Assembly: GCA_035235625.1 (NCBI GenBank)
Contig: CP141142.1
Coordinates: 28,096,995 to 28,160,994, forward strand
DNA from: Saururus chinensis
Taxonomy: Eukaryota > Streptophyta > Magnoliopsida > Piperales > Saururaceae
Reading direction: 5' to 3'
DNA length: 64,000 nucleotides
In this document: piece after piece, positions 1 to 11,459 of the stretch
Layout of the letters: each line of letters starts with the position of its first letter
Numbering within the stretch: position 1 is the stretch's first letter
Program-made: the position numbers and the translations under genes
Notes under the pieces: model-generated
Databases searched by the model: none
What the model was told of the DNA's origin: nothing
Seen by the model: only the letters and a program-made list of their open reading frames with translations

Positions 1-1379
1 CTGCGAGCGGCTGTATTATTTTATGGATGGTATATATTGTTTGAAAATAGGTTAGCAAATGGATTTTTTGGGCTTACTGGGTTTGAGCCGAAGCCCGTTT
101 CAAGTGAATGAGAAATTGCCTCCTTGTGAATTGGTTGAAGAATGGAATAATCCCATATCCAGAGAAGGAACTTAGATTGACCTTATATTCAAGCCCAAAG
201 GGTCACCCCACTTTTGTGGGGAAGAGAAATCATACTGCTATGTAGCTTTGGGCTGGTCCAAACCACACATGCACATCACCTGTCTGGTTCGGTTCTCAGG
301 CGCTTGGTCTGGATGGATGCATCCAAAGAGAACGGAGTTTTCACAATCTTGAAACAATCATTATTTTTTTGTGGGTCATCATCTTGAAACAATCACTATT
401 TTTTTGTGTGATCATCTTCCAAAGGAACGGAGTAAAAACACTGTTGTAATTCACAGTGTGTGCAAATAAAGTGCTCCTTTGCATGCAAAAAGATAATTGT
501 ATACTGGAGGCATATGTTCAAGTGATCTTGAACACAGTAGGGACAACGTAAATGACATGTACAATATATGTTAAAAAACATGTATCCTCTAGTCATGTGA
601 TTATGACTTACACAAAACTTGTACACGATCTTTGAAATGATCAAAGGCAAGTATGGGTAAGAGATGCAATTACGGTGACCCCTATGAAACATGTGTTTTT
701 TCAAAAAAGAGACATTGTTATTATTTTAAAGTGCACTTGATGTGCACTGAGTCTCTATAAGATGAGTTCAAATTGGAAAATTCGTATTCAAATTATATGT
801 ACGCTTTTAAGTATGAGCCAGTTGGAATTTTGGCGATGAGAGTTACTTCTAGATTGTTATCTTGCGTGCAGCAGAATATGGTTAGTTTGAGACACAAGTT
901 AGTTGGATTGTTTTTGAGGGGTACAGAGTTGGTTGGATATTGATATAAGCCAGAAGTTGTGTCTCTAAAGCTTGAATATTGTTCAGCAAAGAATTAAGAA
1001 CTGCTTTGTTGCAATTAATTATGTGGAGGTTTCAAAGAGCCACCGCCGGCAAACGTAGTGTTAGCAGGCTACCGGCGGATAGCGCATCCAATGGGCATAA
1101 GGTTAAAAAGGAACGAGATGCTGCAGAGTCTAAGGGAAGTGTCCATACAAAAATAGAAAAGAGAAGTTTGTCCAATGCAAGCAAGAATAAAGCGGTTATC
1201 ATGCATCTTTCTCCACCAGTTGGCCAACTGAAGAGTACCCTTTATACAGCTCCTGAACATCACCAACTCTAATTCTTTTCTCATAAACTTGCTATAAATC
1301 CATGAACTGATTTATACTTTATTCTTGTATAAGGGGAGTGTATTTGTCAATGATATTTTCATGTAGACCTCACTGATCC

Positions 1380-1769
1380 ATGGAGTTGCCAACCACTGTA
1401 GATACTTGTACGGAGGACAACTCCAGGGAAGGAACAAGATGCAGCTGGTTGGGGAGATTTGGGGACGAGCAGAGCTCCCTCTTTGACCAGTTCGAGAGAA
1501 GCTCCTTCGAGGTGCAGCTCAACCAGGCCATACTGCGCCGGAGTTTGACAGAGCCGCATGGCACCTGGTTTTCCTTTCCCCATTCCCCACCTTCCTTCAT
1601 GAAAGTGCACAGACGAGAGTGGAGTGTGGCAAGGCTGCCGAGGGCGCTGAGGAAGGTGATGGAGCCAATCTGCGGCCGGATGGATGATAGGAGATCAGAA
1701 AAGGCTGCGAACGTCGCAGTTCCAGGCTTTCGAGCGCGCTTGGGCGATCTTTTGGCGCTAGATATGTAA
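1380..1769 (+). CDS. Exon-like frame of block X, copy A; hypothetical 129-aa product
   Basis: An open frame of 129 codons in a locally GC-rich island inside AT-rich DNA. The same frame, with the same start and end, is open over 130 codons in copy B (12,542-12,934; one extra in-frame codon near the start) and over most of its length in copy C. Recognisable stretches are CSWLGRFGDE, SSLFDQFERSSFEVQLNQ and ARLPRALRKVMEPI. I do not recognise the family and see no signal peptide or membrane segment. Other frames of the same island are also open, as expected for GC-rich DNA, so coding is not proven. Frame-preserving change between A and B favours this frame. It may be a captured or decayed exon of a host gene rather than a working gene; no promoter or other exons could be supported. 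Confidence 0.3.
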   Translation: MELPTTVDTCTEDNSREGTRCSWLGRFGDEQSSLFDQFERSSFEVQLNQAILRRSLTEPHGTWFSFPHSPPSFMKVHRREWSVARLPRALRKVMEPICGRMDDRRSEKAANVAVPGFRARLGDLLALDM

Positions 1770-2596
1770 ATTTTACTTTCATGAATTGCCCAAAGAATTC
1801 GTTTGTTTGACTAATTTTCCGTATGTGTTTCCATTTGATTTTAAAAGACTACCATGATTGTCAAATGAACTTTAATGTGATTTTCTTCTGCATATTTATT
1901 TTCGTTTTTTAATGTCTTGCTTTTTTAGATGAAGAAACTCAGAGTCCTTGGTGAACCAGAAACAATGGCTTAAACTCCTGCGTACAAAGATTGTGACAAA
2001 TTGCAATCCGTATGTGTACTACAGTGTTTAACGTCGATTCTGGGCCTTCAACAGCAAGTATAACTACTCAGCTGTTGAAGCTTCAACAGCGGACTTGAGT
2101 TCCATTTCAAGGAGAACAAATCGAAAATTCTGAGTAATTTAGGTAATCGTGAGAGGGAGGAGAGGACTCCATAGGAAGGATAAAGGGGGTGTTTGGCTAC
2201 AAATTTACAATTAATTACTCTAAAGGGGGTGTTTTGACATAAGAGATTGCCCTCAAAAGTTATTAGCCACAATCATAATATTTATGAAAAATCTCTTCTT
2301 AGGAGATTGTTCTCACAAAGCTGATTTATTCTTTTTAATAGAACAACGATTTCCCGGGTATTGTGTAGAAGATTTGGGGAAATTGGATTTCTAAGGCCAA
2401 AATCTTATTTGCAAAACTGTGGATTTGTAGAGAAGCAAATGAATTCATATGTTGTAGGAATAGTGCATCCAAGCAGACTAGGAAAAAATCTTTCCCAAGC
2501 TCCACAATCCTATGCAGCTTAAGCATCCATCTTGACTTGACACATCTACATCTATAACATTATTTATATTAAAATAATACAAAAGTTTACTATAAA

Positions 2597-5500
2597 TAAT
2601 ATAAGAAAAAAGACTATTAGCCATGCTTAAAATCGTCACTAACTGCTTATTAGTGACATAAATTAAAAAATGTTGGTAATAGTACTGATATTATCAACTC
2701 TTTTTCTCATGTCGCTAATAAGAAAAAACTTAAAAAATAATAAAAATAATTAGTAGTGTCACTTTTCATAGTGTCACTGATAAAAAATTTAAAAAGAATT
2801 AAAACAAAGTACTAGCGACGCTTTTCAAAACATCGTTAATATGTAAAAAAATATAAAAAAATAAGAAAAGTTGTAATTAGCATCGCTTTTGAAAGCATTG
2901 CTAATAACAATAATTTTTTTAAAAAAATATCCCGCCTTGATGGGAGGGGCATCAGAGTTCGGCGCCCCTCCTCCGATTAGGGCAAGGAGTTCTGCCCTCT
3001 AGCCAGAGAAGCCAGAGCCCCTCCTCCGACTAGAGGGAGGGGGTGGAAGATGAGGGTGGAGCCGGGGGGAGGGTGGGGGTTGGAATCCGGTGGGGAGCAA
3101 GAATCTTGCACCCAAAGTTTGTTTTTCCTGCGACTACAGTGGAGAGGGGGAAGAAATGGAAAACAGAGGGTGGGACGAAGTGAAGGGGGAGAGGGGGGGC
3201 ATGAGCGGGGAGGGAGAGGGGGGGGGCATGAGCGGGGGAGGAAGAGGGGGTGGGATGCTAGAATCCGAAGGGAGGAACCACACTTTTGGTGCCCTGGAGA
3301 AAAATGTGTAGCCAGGAGGAAGGGAGAGAGGGTGGAAGCAACAGAGAGTGGGGAAAAACCAGTGACCATCGGCTTTGGCGTGAAACGTGATGGAGAGAGA
3401 AGTGTGCAACACAGGAGTGGAGGAGGGATATTTGAAGCACAGCCGTGCGAAATTTTGCCTGGTTGAATACAGTAAAATTTGCAGGCAATTTTTGCTGGCA
3501 TCAATTCACTTTTGCCATGCTTTAAAAGTGTCACAAAATTATCTTTTAGCGATGTTTGGATTTAAACATTGCCATTAAACTGTTATTTGCGACATTTATT
3601 TCTAAGTGTCACTGTTAATAAAAAATAAAAAGGGGCCGAGGAAAAAAAGGAAGAAAGAAGAGAGAGAAATGAGGAGTGAGGAAAGAGAGAGAGGAGAAAA
3701 GAAATAGAGATGAAAGAGTAGAGAGGGGAGAGACATAGGAGAAAGAGAAGATAGAGAGAGAGGAGATACATAGGAGAAAGCGAGAGAGAGTAGAGAGAGG
3801 AAAGACATAGGAGAAAGAGAATAGCTATAGAGAGAGTGGAGAGAAAAGAGAGATGATAGAGGAGGGAGGAGGGAGGAGGGAGGGAGAGAGAGATAGAGAG
3901 AGGAGAAGAGAGAGGGAGAGAGAGGAAAATAGAAGGGAGAGAAAAGAGAGAGAGAGAGGAGAGGAAGAGAGAGAAAATGAGAGAGAGAGAGAGAAAGACT
4001 GAGGAGAGGTTGAGAGAAAAAAGAAAAGAGAGAGATATTTTTTATTATATATTAAATTTTTATAATAAGAAATGTAAAATAAAAAAAATGTATTAGTAGC
4101 GTATATAAATATATGCGGCTAAAACATCATGTATTAGCAATGCATATGACTGTATGTCTCTAATATGTAGGGTATTAGCGACAATACTTCTATGCATTGT
4201 TAATACCTTTTATTTAAATTTTTTTATTATATTCAAAATATAATATATAATAAAAATCTAAAAAAATTAAAATTAAATTCCTTCCCTCTCTTTCCTCTCT
4301 CTATCTTACCCCTCTCTCTTCTTTCTCTCTCCTCTCTATATCGTTTTCTCTCGCCTCTCTATCTTCTCTCTCTATTCTTTCTCTCTTCTCACTCGACTCT
4401 CTCTCTCTTCTCACTCTCTCTTCTCTCTCTCCTCCTCCCTCTCTCCTTCTTTTATCTTTCTCCCCTCTATCTCTCCTCTACCTCTCTCTCACGCGCATCA
4501 GTAGGAGCGCCAAGTCTGAAGAAGAGAGGTGAGAGAGTACTAAAATTTAATTCAATTCTTTTAATTTTTTATTATATATTATATTTTAAAATAATTTAAA
4601 ATAAAATAAAATAAAAGTACTATTAGTGATGCATAGGAATATGTGTTGCTAATACACTTAGTATTTGCGATGCATAGGCATATGGGAGGCTAATACTTAG
4701 GGTATTAGTGACACATATTCCTATGCGTCACTAATATATTTTATTTTAATTCTTTTTATTAGTTTTTAAATATAATATATAGTAAAAAATCTAACAAATT
4801 AAAAATAAAAATTTTCCCTCTCTCTACACTCTTTCTCTTTCTCTCCTCTCCCTCTCTCCTCTCTCTATCTCCTTTTTTCGCTCCTCTCTCATTTCTCTCT
4901 TCTGTCTCTCCTCTCTCTACCCTCTTTCTCTCCCTCTCTCTCATCTCTTATCTCTCTCTTTTAGTATATGTTATATTTTAAAATTAATAAAAATAAATTA
5001 AAAGGTAATAGAGACGCATAGGAATATGCATTGCTATTACGTTTTAGTTTATTTTTATTAATTTTAAAATATTATATAAGAAATTTTTTTAAAAAATCTA
5101 AATTAAATTCTTTCCCCTCTATCACTCCTCTCTCTCCTCTTGTTTCTCCTCTCTCATTCTTCTCTCTCTCTCCTCTTGTTTCTCCTCTCTCATTCTCTCT
5201 CTCCTCTTACTATTTCTCTATCTACTCTCGCTTCTCTCTCTCCTCTCTATATCTCTCTCTTCACTCTTTCTCTCCTCTTTCTATCTTTCTTCTCTTCACT
5301 TCTCTCTTATCTCTCTTCTCACTTACACGTGTGAACATGAGCCCTAACTTGGAGGAGTTGCGAGAAAGTAGGAAATTTTAATAAATTAATTTATTTATTA
5401 TATCAAAATAATAAATATTAATTAAAATATATTTTATTTGTGAAGCTATTTTCAAAAGAATTTTAATATTTATTATATTTATTATATATATTTAAATAAA

Positions 5501-6009
5501 TATATTAAATAAAATAAAACTATTATACACATTTTTTAAAGCGTCACAAATAGTATTATTGTTAGCGACGCTTTTAAAAAATATCGCAAATAGTACTACT
5601 ATTTGCAATGCTTTTTAAAAAGCATCACTAATAGTCTTAATATTTTTTAAAAATAACCTAATTTTATTTGAAAAAAAATTTTAAGTGTAGCTAATAGTAT
5701 AACTATTAGCGACACTTTTATAAAAGCGTAGCTAAAATTACAACTATTTGCAATGCTTTTATGAAAGTGTTACAAATAGTTTCAAATTTTTTATTTTTTA
5801 TACTTATAACTATTAGCAACGCTTTTATAAAAGCGTACTATTAGAAACACTTATTTAAAAGCATACTATTAGCGATGCCTTTTAAAAAGTGTCACTAATA
5901 ATTATTTTATTTGTGACACTTTTATATGTGTCACAAATAGTAGTTTTTAGTGATGTTTTGTATTGTGTCACTAATAAAAACTTTGCTAATAGTTTTTTTT
6001 GTTGTAGTG
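2597..6009. mobile_element. Non-autonomous CACTA (En/Spm) transposon in copy A
   Basis: The right end reads ...TTGTTGTAGTG at 6,009, the reverse of the CACTACAACAA terminus used by CACTA elements. The left end is a degenerate TAATATAAGAAAA at 2,597. The 3-bp target duplication is AAA (2,594-2,596) against ACA (6,010-6,012). Copy B (13,730-13,750) shows the unfilled site. Subterminal regions are packed with words such as TTAGCGACGC and GCGTCGCTAATA in both orientations. The interior alternates polypurine and polypyrimidine tracts and has one GC-rich island (2,930-3,480). No transposase frame is present, so it would depend on a partner in trans. The 3.35-kb element in copy C is the same insertion. 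Confidence 0.85.
2930..3480. other. GC-rich island inside CACTA copy A
   Basis: A G-rich, CpG-containing stretch bounded by AT-rich CACTA subterminal DNA. Open frames here exist on both strands and are low-complexity (Gly/Glu/Arg or Pro/Ser), so I do not call a protein. A related island lies at 29,700-30,150 in copy C, and a larger one at 40,900-41,860 in the third CACTA element. It could be a captured promoter/5'-exon region of a host gene or simply an element-internal GC-rich module. Confidence 0.45.
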
Positions 6010-6029
6010 ACAGATAGAATGATTGATCT

Positions 6030-7500
6030 AAATATTAGAATATATTGTATTATACAAAATTTCACCAATTATTGTGTTATACTAGAAATGACTGTGCACA
6101 TGTACCCATTGACTCACACGTGGCAGGAATTATTTAGTGTCCCTCCCCTATTTTTGGCCTTTTCATTTCATCTACCCATTACTTCTCCTTTGCCAATGGT
6201 TCCACTTACTTCACCTTTGCATTCACCTCCTCCTCTTCCCCTTCTGTACCACCACCTCTCCTCTGCAACCATCTCCTCCCCTACCCCTCCTCCTCCTTCT
6301 CCTCCTCATACTCCCCTTTTTCTCCTCCACTTTCCTCCTTGATTACCTCCTCTTCCTCCTTCCACTAGCCAAAATAGCTATTAAATTTTTTTCTCTATAA
6401 GCTCAAATCTTAACAAAATGACACATAAACATGTTAAACTACTCAAAGCCAAGATTTTATTTTAACTTGATTTTGAGCTTTTTCCAATGCAAAACAGACT
6501 TCATATTAATAGTTGATAGCTAATAACTAACATGAATATTTATTGTAGTAAAGGGGCAAAAAGACAACATTCTAAGTGTCAATATTTCTGAATATTAATA
6601 ATGAACCATATCAACAAACCAAATAGAATATTGACCATTGACTATCAACTTCTAGATATTGACTATCACATATTAGTGAAAGTAGTCGCCAGCACCGGAA
6701 AAGAACAATGTCTCTAGTAATCCAGAAGAGATAAGTCACTAGTGATGGACTTCATATCGTCCGGTTTGGAGACCTCCTTATCTAACGCTAGAAACTTTTT
6801 CTTCTTTAGAACCAATGGCTCTTTTTACTGATATGTGATAGTCGATAGTCGTGTGTTTAAAATTTATACTATTTTTCTATTTATCTATTTGATTTGTTGA
6901 TATGGTTGATTATAAATATTGAGGGAGATATTGCCAATAAGAATATTGTCTTCCTAACCTTTTACAAGAAGAAATCCTCCAGTTTGCTACTAACTGTTGA
7001 CTATCAAGGACCACTAAGAGGTTTGTTTAGAGTTAGAAAAACCTCATAATCATGTGAAAATAAAACTTAGTGTTGATTTTGAGTAGTTTAACACGTTTAT
7101 GGGTATATTTTTAAAGATTTGATTTTGTTGAAAAAATAAATTTTTAATATCTCATTCAACTAATTTATGACCAGTTTTATTAGATTCCCGGAAAGAGGAA
7201 GAGGGGGCGATTGAAGAGGAGAAAGGGAGGAGGATGGCTGTAGAGAAGGTGGTGGCATAGGAGTGTTGGAGGAGGAGACAGTGAAAGATGAGGCAAAGGT
7301 GGAGGTAGAGGAAGCGGAGCTAGTGGTGAAGGCAGTAGACTTGTTGGCGGAGAGGTGGTTGAGTTTGAGCCAGAGCCTAGCGAAGTGAAAAGAAAGAACA
7401 TAGTGGAAACACACTTTAAACAATTTTTTGTCATTTCTAATGTTATACAAAAATCAGTGACATTTTATGTAATATATATATCATAAAGACATAGATTGTC
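6030..7500. mobile_element. Long-inverted-repeat (foldback-like) element, copy A
   Basis: Two arms of about 650 bp (about 6,030-6,700 and 6,820-7,490) are imperfect reverse complements around a spacer of about 110 bp. Matching landmarks are the CATATCAACAAA stretch (near 6,608) with its reverse complement near 6,900, and the AAACTACTCAAA stretch (near 6,435) with its reverse complement near 7,080. Outer parts hold Pro/Ser-rich low-complexity frames in opposite directions. No transposase is present. I could not find a convincing target duplication, so the superfamily (MULE-like or foldback) is open. The same structure is in copy C at 25,590-27,120. Confidence 0.65.
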
Positions 7501-7539
7501 ACAGACTAAACAAATGGCTATCTTTGTTTTATGCCACTA

Positions 7540-7794
7540 GTTCCACATAGCATGAATTCTTTGCACTTAAAAGCAAGGTATAATTACCACTAGTCCTATG
7601 CCATTTACATGGTGGTCAAATTATTATAGATAGGCTTTCATTAGTATCGTAAGTCCTTTTTTTTAACTAAAAATGACTTAATTACAAAATGTGACTGCCC
7701 ACTTGCCTCATATTCCCTTTTTCTTCTTCTCCTCTTTCCTTATCCTCTTCCATGTCTTCAACCTTGCCAGCCATTGTTTTTGCCTCTACTGCAT
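7540..7794. other. Unassigned AT-rich spacer
   Basis: Between the end of block copy A and a CACTA fragment. It includes a pyrimidine-rich run near 7,715-7,760. No gene or recognisable repeat seen. Confidence 0.5.
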
Positions 7795-8245
7795 TTATGT
7801 GTCACTAATAGGTCCTTAAGCGCTGCTAGTGACTATTAGCGACACATAAAAAAGATTGCAATAAGCATTGCAAAAAGTATTGTTGTTATTGCCTATTAGC
7901 AATGCATAACAAAAAGTGTCGCTAATAGTGCCTAGTAGTGACATATATTTATATGACGCAAATAGAAAAAATTATTTAAAAAAATTAAAATTAACTTATT
8001 AGTGAAGCATAAATTTAAGCATTGCTAATAAATACTTATTAGCGATGTTTTTCTATGTGTTGCTAATAAAAAAATTAATTTCAAAAATATTAAAATTAAC
8101 TTATTAGCGACACATAAATTTAAGTACAGCTAATAAATACTTATTACCAACATTTTTCTATGCATCGCTAATAGAATATATATTTTTTTAAAATACTTAT
8201 TATATACACCACTAATAATATACTATTAGTGACGCTAATAAATAA
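7795..8245. mobile_element. Truncated CACTA subterminal fragment
   Basis: About 450 bp of the same palindromic vocabulary as the CACTA elements (TATTAGCGACAC, GTCGCTAATAG, TTAGCGATG). Neither a CACTA terminus nor a target duplication is visible. It abuts the first recognisable PPR codons, so it marks the break where the PPR gene lost its 5' part. Confidence 0.65.
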
Positions 8246-9939
8246 GCTTTAAAGATAAATAAATGTGTCTGTTGAGGATGCATATAAAGTGTTTAATGAA
8301 GACCCTGAGAAAGGAGTTGAGTTGTGGAATGCAGTTTTATCTGCTTTTGTCTATAATGGGCATGTTGAGGATGCCATGGATTTGTATAGTCAGATGAGGT
8401 TAAGTGGCTTAAGACCCAATTCTTTCTCAATTTCCAACGTCTTAACTGTTTGTGGCATGATGGGTTTGTGTGATTTTGGAAAGAAACTTCATGGGGAAGT
8501 GTGCAAAAATCCATCTCAAAATAATGTGGCTGTTCAAAGTGCACTGTTATCCATGTATGTGAAATGTGGAGAAATAGAAAATGCTTATTCAGTATTTGAT
8601 ATATTTAAAAATAGAGATTTGGTATTCTGGGGAGCCATGGTCATGGGCTTCTGTGATAAGGGTAAGATTTTAGAGGCCTTAGATTGGATCCAAGAGAATG
8701 AGGCAAAAGGATTCAAACCTGATTCTCATATCTGGGTAAATTTAATAGGTGCATGTGGGGACATGGAAAATGTACAAATGGGGTCTCAGATTCATGGGTT
8801 AGTGATCAAGAACGGATTTATAGATGACATTTTTGTAGGCTGTGCTCTGATAGATATGTACTCTAAATGTGGCTCACCAAAAGTGGCAAGTACTGTTTTC
8901 TCAGGCATGGCACATAAAAATCTGGTGGCCTGGAATTGCACAATGGTAAGCTATAGCCGAAATGGTCACCCAGACTTAGCAGTTGACCTCTTTGCTCAAC
9001 TTTTAAATCATGACGTTGTTTTTGACTCTATCTCTATCTTCACAGCTCTTGCTGCAGTGTCTTCATTGGCAGTCTTAATGAAGGGAAGAGTGTACATGGC
9101 ATGTCTATCAGACATGGGATCATGCCTGATATCCATGTTAATAATGCATTAATCGATGTATACGTAAATGTGGATGCCTACACTATGCAAGGAGGATTTT
9201 TGACAGAATGTTATATAAAAATTTAGCTACATGGAATTCAATGATTTTAGGTGCTGGATCACATGGTTCTTGCTTAGAAGCACTTGCATTATTCGAGTGT
9301 ATGCAAACAATGGGTGTTCAGCCAGATGAGATCACTTTCCTGGCATTACTCTCCTCTTGGAGCTATTCTGGTTTATTGGAACAAGGTGTTAGACTTTTTC
9401 AATCAATGAGACGGGAATTTAAAATAGTGCCCCAAATAGAGCACTACGTTAACATGGTTGACTTGTGTGGGCGGTCTGGACATCTAAGTGAAGCTTACGT
9501 TTTCATCCAGAACATGCCAATTCTCCCAGACAAAAGTGTTTGGCTATGTTTGTTATCTAGTTGTAGAACATATGGTCATGTGAAACTTGGTGAAATAGCT
9601 GCCAGGCGATTACTACAATTGGAACCAGAGAGAAGTGGCAATTATATTCAGTTATTAAACATGTATGGAGAAGCTGGCTTAAGAGCACAAGAACTCAACT
9701 TGAGAGTCCTCACGAGAGATAAACGGCTAAAGAAAGTCCCTGGGTGTAGTTGGGTTGAAGTAAAAGATGTGGTTCATACATTTTTCTCAGGGAACCCGTC
9801 TTCTCCATTGTCTGTTGAGATTATTAATGTAGCCAAACTATTCAAATTTAATGAGGAAATAAAATTAACTAGGAAATTTGTTGAGTCGGCCAGACCCATC
9901 CATAGCTCAGTTCATTTTCTTGTGGTATATACGTGACTG
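8246..9939 (+). pseudogene. PLS-class PPR protein gene remnant with E/E+ tail
   Basis: A 5'-truncated host gene for an organelle-targeted pentatricopeptide RNA-binding protein. There is no in-frame ATG at the beginning: a stop sits at 8,256 and the first matching codons start near 8,259-8,265. Repeats alternate in P, L and S style, e.g. VELWNAVLSAFVYNGHVEDA, LVFWGAMVMGFCDKGKILEA, LVAWNCTMVSYSRNGHPDLA and LATWNSMILGAGSHGSCLEA, and end in E/E+ motifs (SVWLCLLSSCRTYGHVKLGE; KKVPGCSWVEVKDVVHTFF). No DYW domain follows; the stop is at 9,934-9,936. Two single-base deletions break the frame, one near 9,090 (a base lost from an AGT codon) and one near 9,168 (an A lost before TGTGGATGCC). The N-terminal targeting region and first repeats are missing, replaced by CACTA sequence. 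The family works in RNA editing or processing in plastids and mitochondria; this copy is very likely dead. Confidence 0.88.
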
Positions 9940-11459
9940 CACGGGTTCAAAACTGAAGCACTCAAAAGGTAAAGTACGATCTGGGCTCCATGAAAATAGT
10001 ATTTATGGATTTTGTTTCTGTTAGTACTATGTATTACACCGGAGATTGAGACATTAGATTTCTAAGGTCTAAGACACTAAGCAGGCTAGAGCATATGCCT
10101 ATGAACTATATGCAATGTCCTGGATGGTATGAGTATGCCAAGTCACTAAGTTCGTATGATGCGCACATGATATTGCGGGTCCTACTTTGGCCAAGGCATG
10201 GTTTTTACATGGGCTCTACGCCATCAATGTATGTCCTACAAGAGTCGCCTGCTGCAAGCGGGTGTATTATTTCAGGGATGGTACTTATTGTTCGAAAATA
10301 GGTTAGCAAATGGATTTATTGAGCGTATTGGGTTTGAGCCGAAACCCATTTCAAGTGAATGAGAAATTGCCTCCTTATGAATGAATGAATTGGTTGAAGA
10401 ATGGAATAATCCCACGTCCAAAGTGAGAAGGAACTTAGATTGACCTTATAGAAGAGATCTTACATATATGTAGGTTTGGGCTGGGTCCAAACCACACATG
10501 CACACCACCTGTCTGGTTCGGTCCTCAGGCGCTTGGCCTGGATGGATGCATCCAAATGGAACAGAGTTTTCACAATCTTGAAACAATCATTATGTTTTTG
10601 TGTGTGATCATCTTTAACTGGATTTTTCTTTTGTCTCTCTATGAAGTGCTGCTTTGCATGCAAAAAGATCATTGTATACGGGGAGGCATATGTCTAAGTG
10701 ATCTTCAACACAGTAGGGACAACGTAAATGACATGCACATTTTACCTTTGACTTTTTCGTATATCGGAAAAGCTCAGTCCAGGAATATATATTAAAAAAC
10801 ATGCATCCTTTACTCATGTGAATATGACTTAAGACAAAACTTGTACACGAACTTTGTAAGGCAAGTATGGGCAAAGTTAGTTGGATATTGATTTAAGAGA
10901 GAAGTTGCGTTTCTAAACCTTGGCAATTGTACAACAAAGAATAAGAACTGTTTTTTTCGAAGTAATTATGTGGAGGTTTCAAAGAGCCACCGCTGTCAAA
11001 CGAAATGTTAGCAAGCCACCGGCGGATAGCACATCCAATGGGCACAAGGCAAAAAAGGAACGAGATGCTGCACAGCCGTTTTAAGTGAAGTGTCCATACA
11101 AAAATAGAAAAGAGAAGTTTGTCCATTGCAAGCAAGAATAAAGCGGTTGTCCTGCATCTTTCTTCACCAGTTAGCCAACTGAAGGGTACCCTTTATACAG
11201 CTCCTGAACACCCCCAACTATAATGTAGGCTGTCAACCTTCTACAAATGCAGTTCTTCTTTTCTCATAAAATTGCCATGAACCCATGAATTGATTGATAC
11301 TTTATTCTTGTATAAGGGGAGTGTATTTGTCAATGATGTCTTCCTGTAGACCTCACTGATCCATGGAGTTGCCAACCCTGCAAATACTTGTACTGACAAC
11401 AACAATGCCCGGGAAAGAACAAGATGCAGTTGGTTGGGGAGATTTGGGGACAAGGAGAG

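Larger units (their letters stand above)
1..7539 (+). repeat. Block X copy A (interrupted by a CACTA element)
   Basis: Copy A of a segment present three times in this window. Positions 1-2,596 match 10,250-13,735 in the same orientation (copy B) and 30,513-33,670 in reverse (copy C). After a CACTA insertion the block resumes at 6,013 and matches 25,541-27,155 in reverse up to 7,539, where both copies lose similarity after a shared CTATCTTT-type stretch. The left limit is outside the window. The only coding-looking part is the frame at 1,380-1,769. The upstream 1.3 kb is AT-rich, has no convincing gene, and carries a local tandem duplication of about 39 bp near 344-420 that copy B lacks. The origin of the block is unknown; it may be a segmental duplication or a large non-autonomous DNA transposon carrying host sequence. 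Confidence 0.85.

Noticed and set aside
1359-1610. Minus-strand frames over the exon-like island (also in copies B and C)
   Set aside because: They are open because the island is GC-rich. The plus frame keeps a common start and stop and has the codon-sized indel in copy B, so I preferred it.
1765-1930. Possible intron after the exon-like frame (GTAAAT donor, TTTTTTAG acceptor)
   Set aside because: Removing it does not extend the frame meaningfully in copies A or B, so the sites are likely chance.
3583-5334. Many Ser/Leu-rich frames in the CACTA purine/pyrimidine tracts (also 28,561-29,607 and 40,298-40,774)
   Set aside because: They are translations of simple GA/CT repeats with no protein character.
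7160-7450. 96-codon Ser/Pro-rich frame conserved between the foldback copies A and C
   Set aside because: Two overlapping frames are conserved equally, and the sequence is a low-complexity inverted-repeat arm; absence of indels explains it.
10095-10301. 68-codon frame after the PPR remnant
   Set aside because: It is in the non-coding part of block X; the homologous stretch in copy C does not keep the frame.
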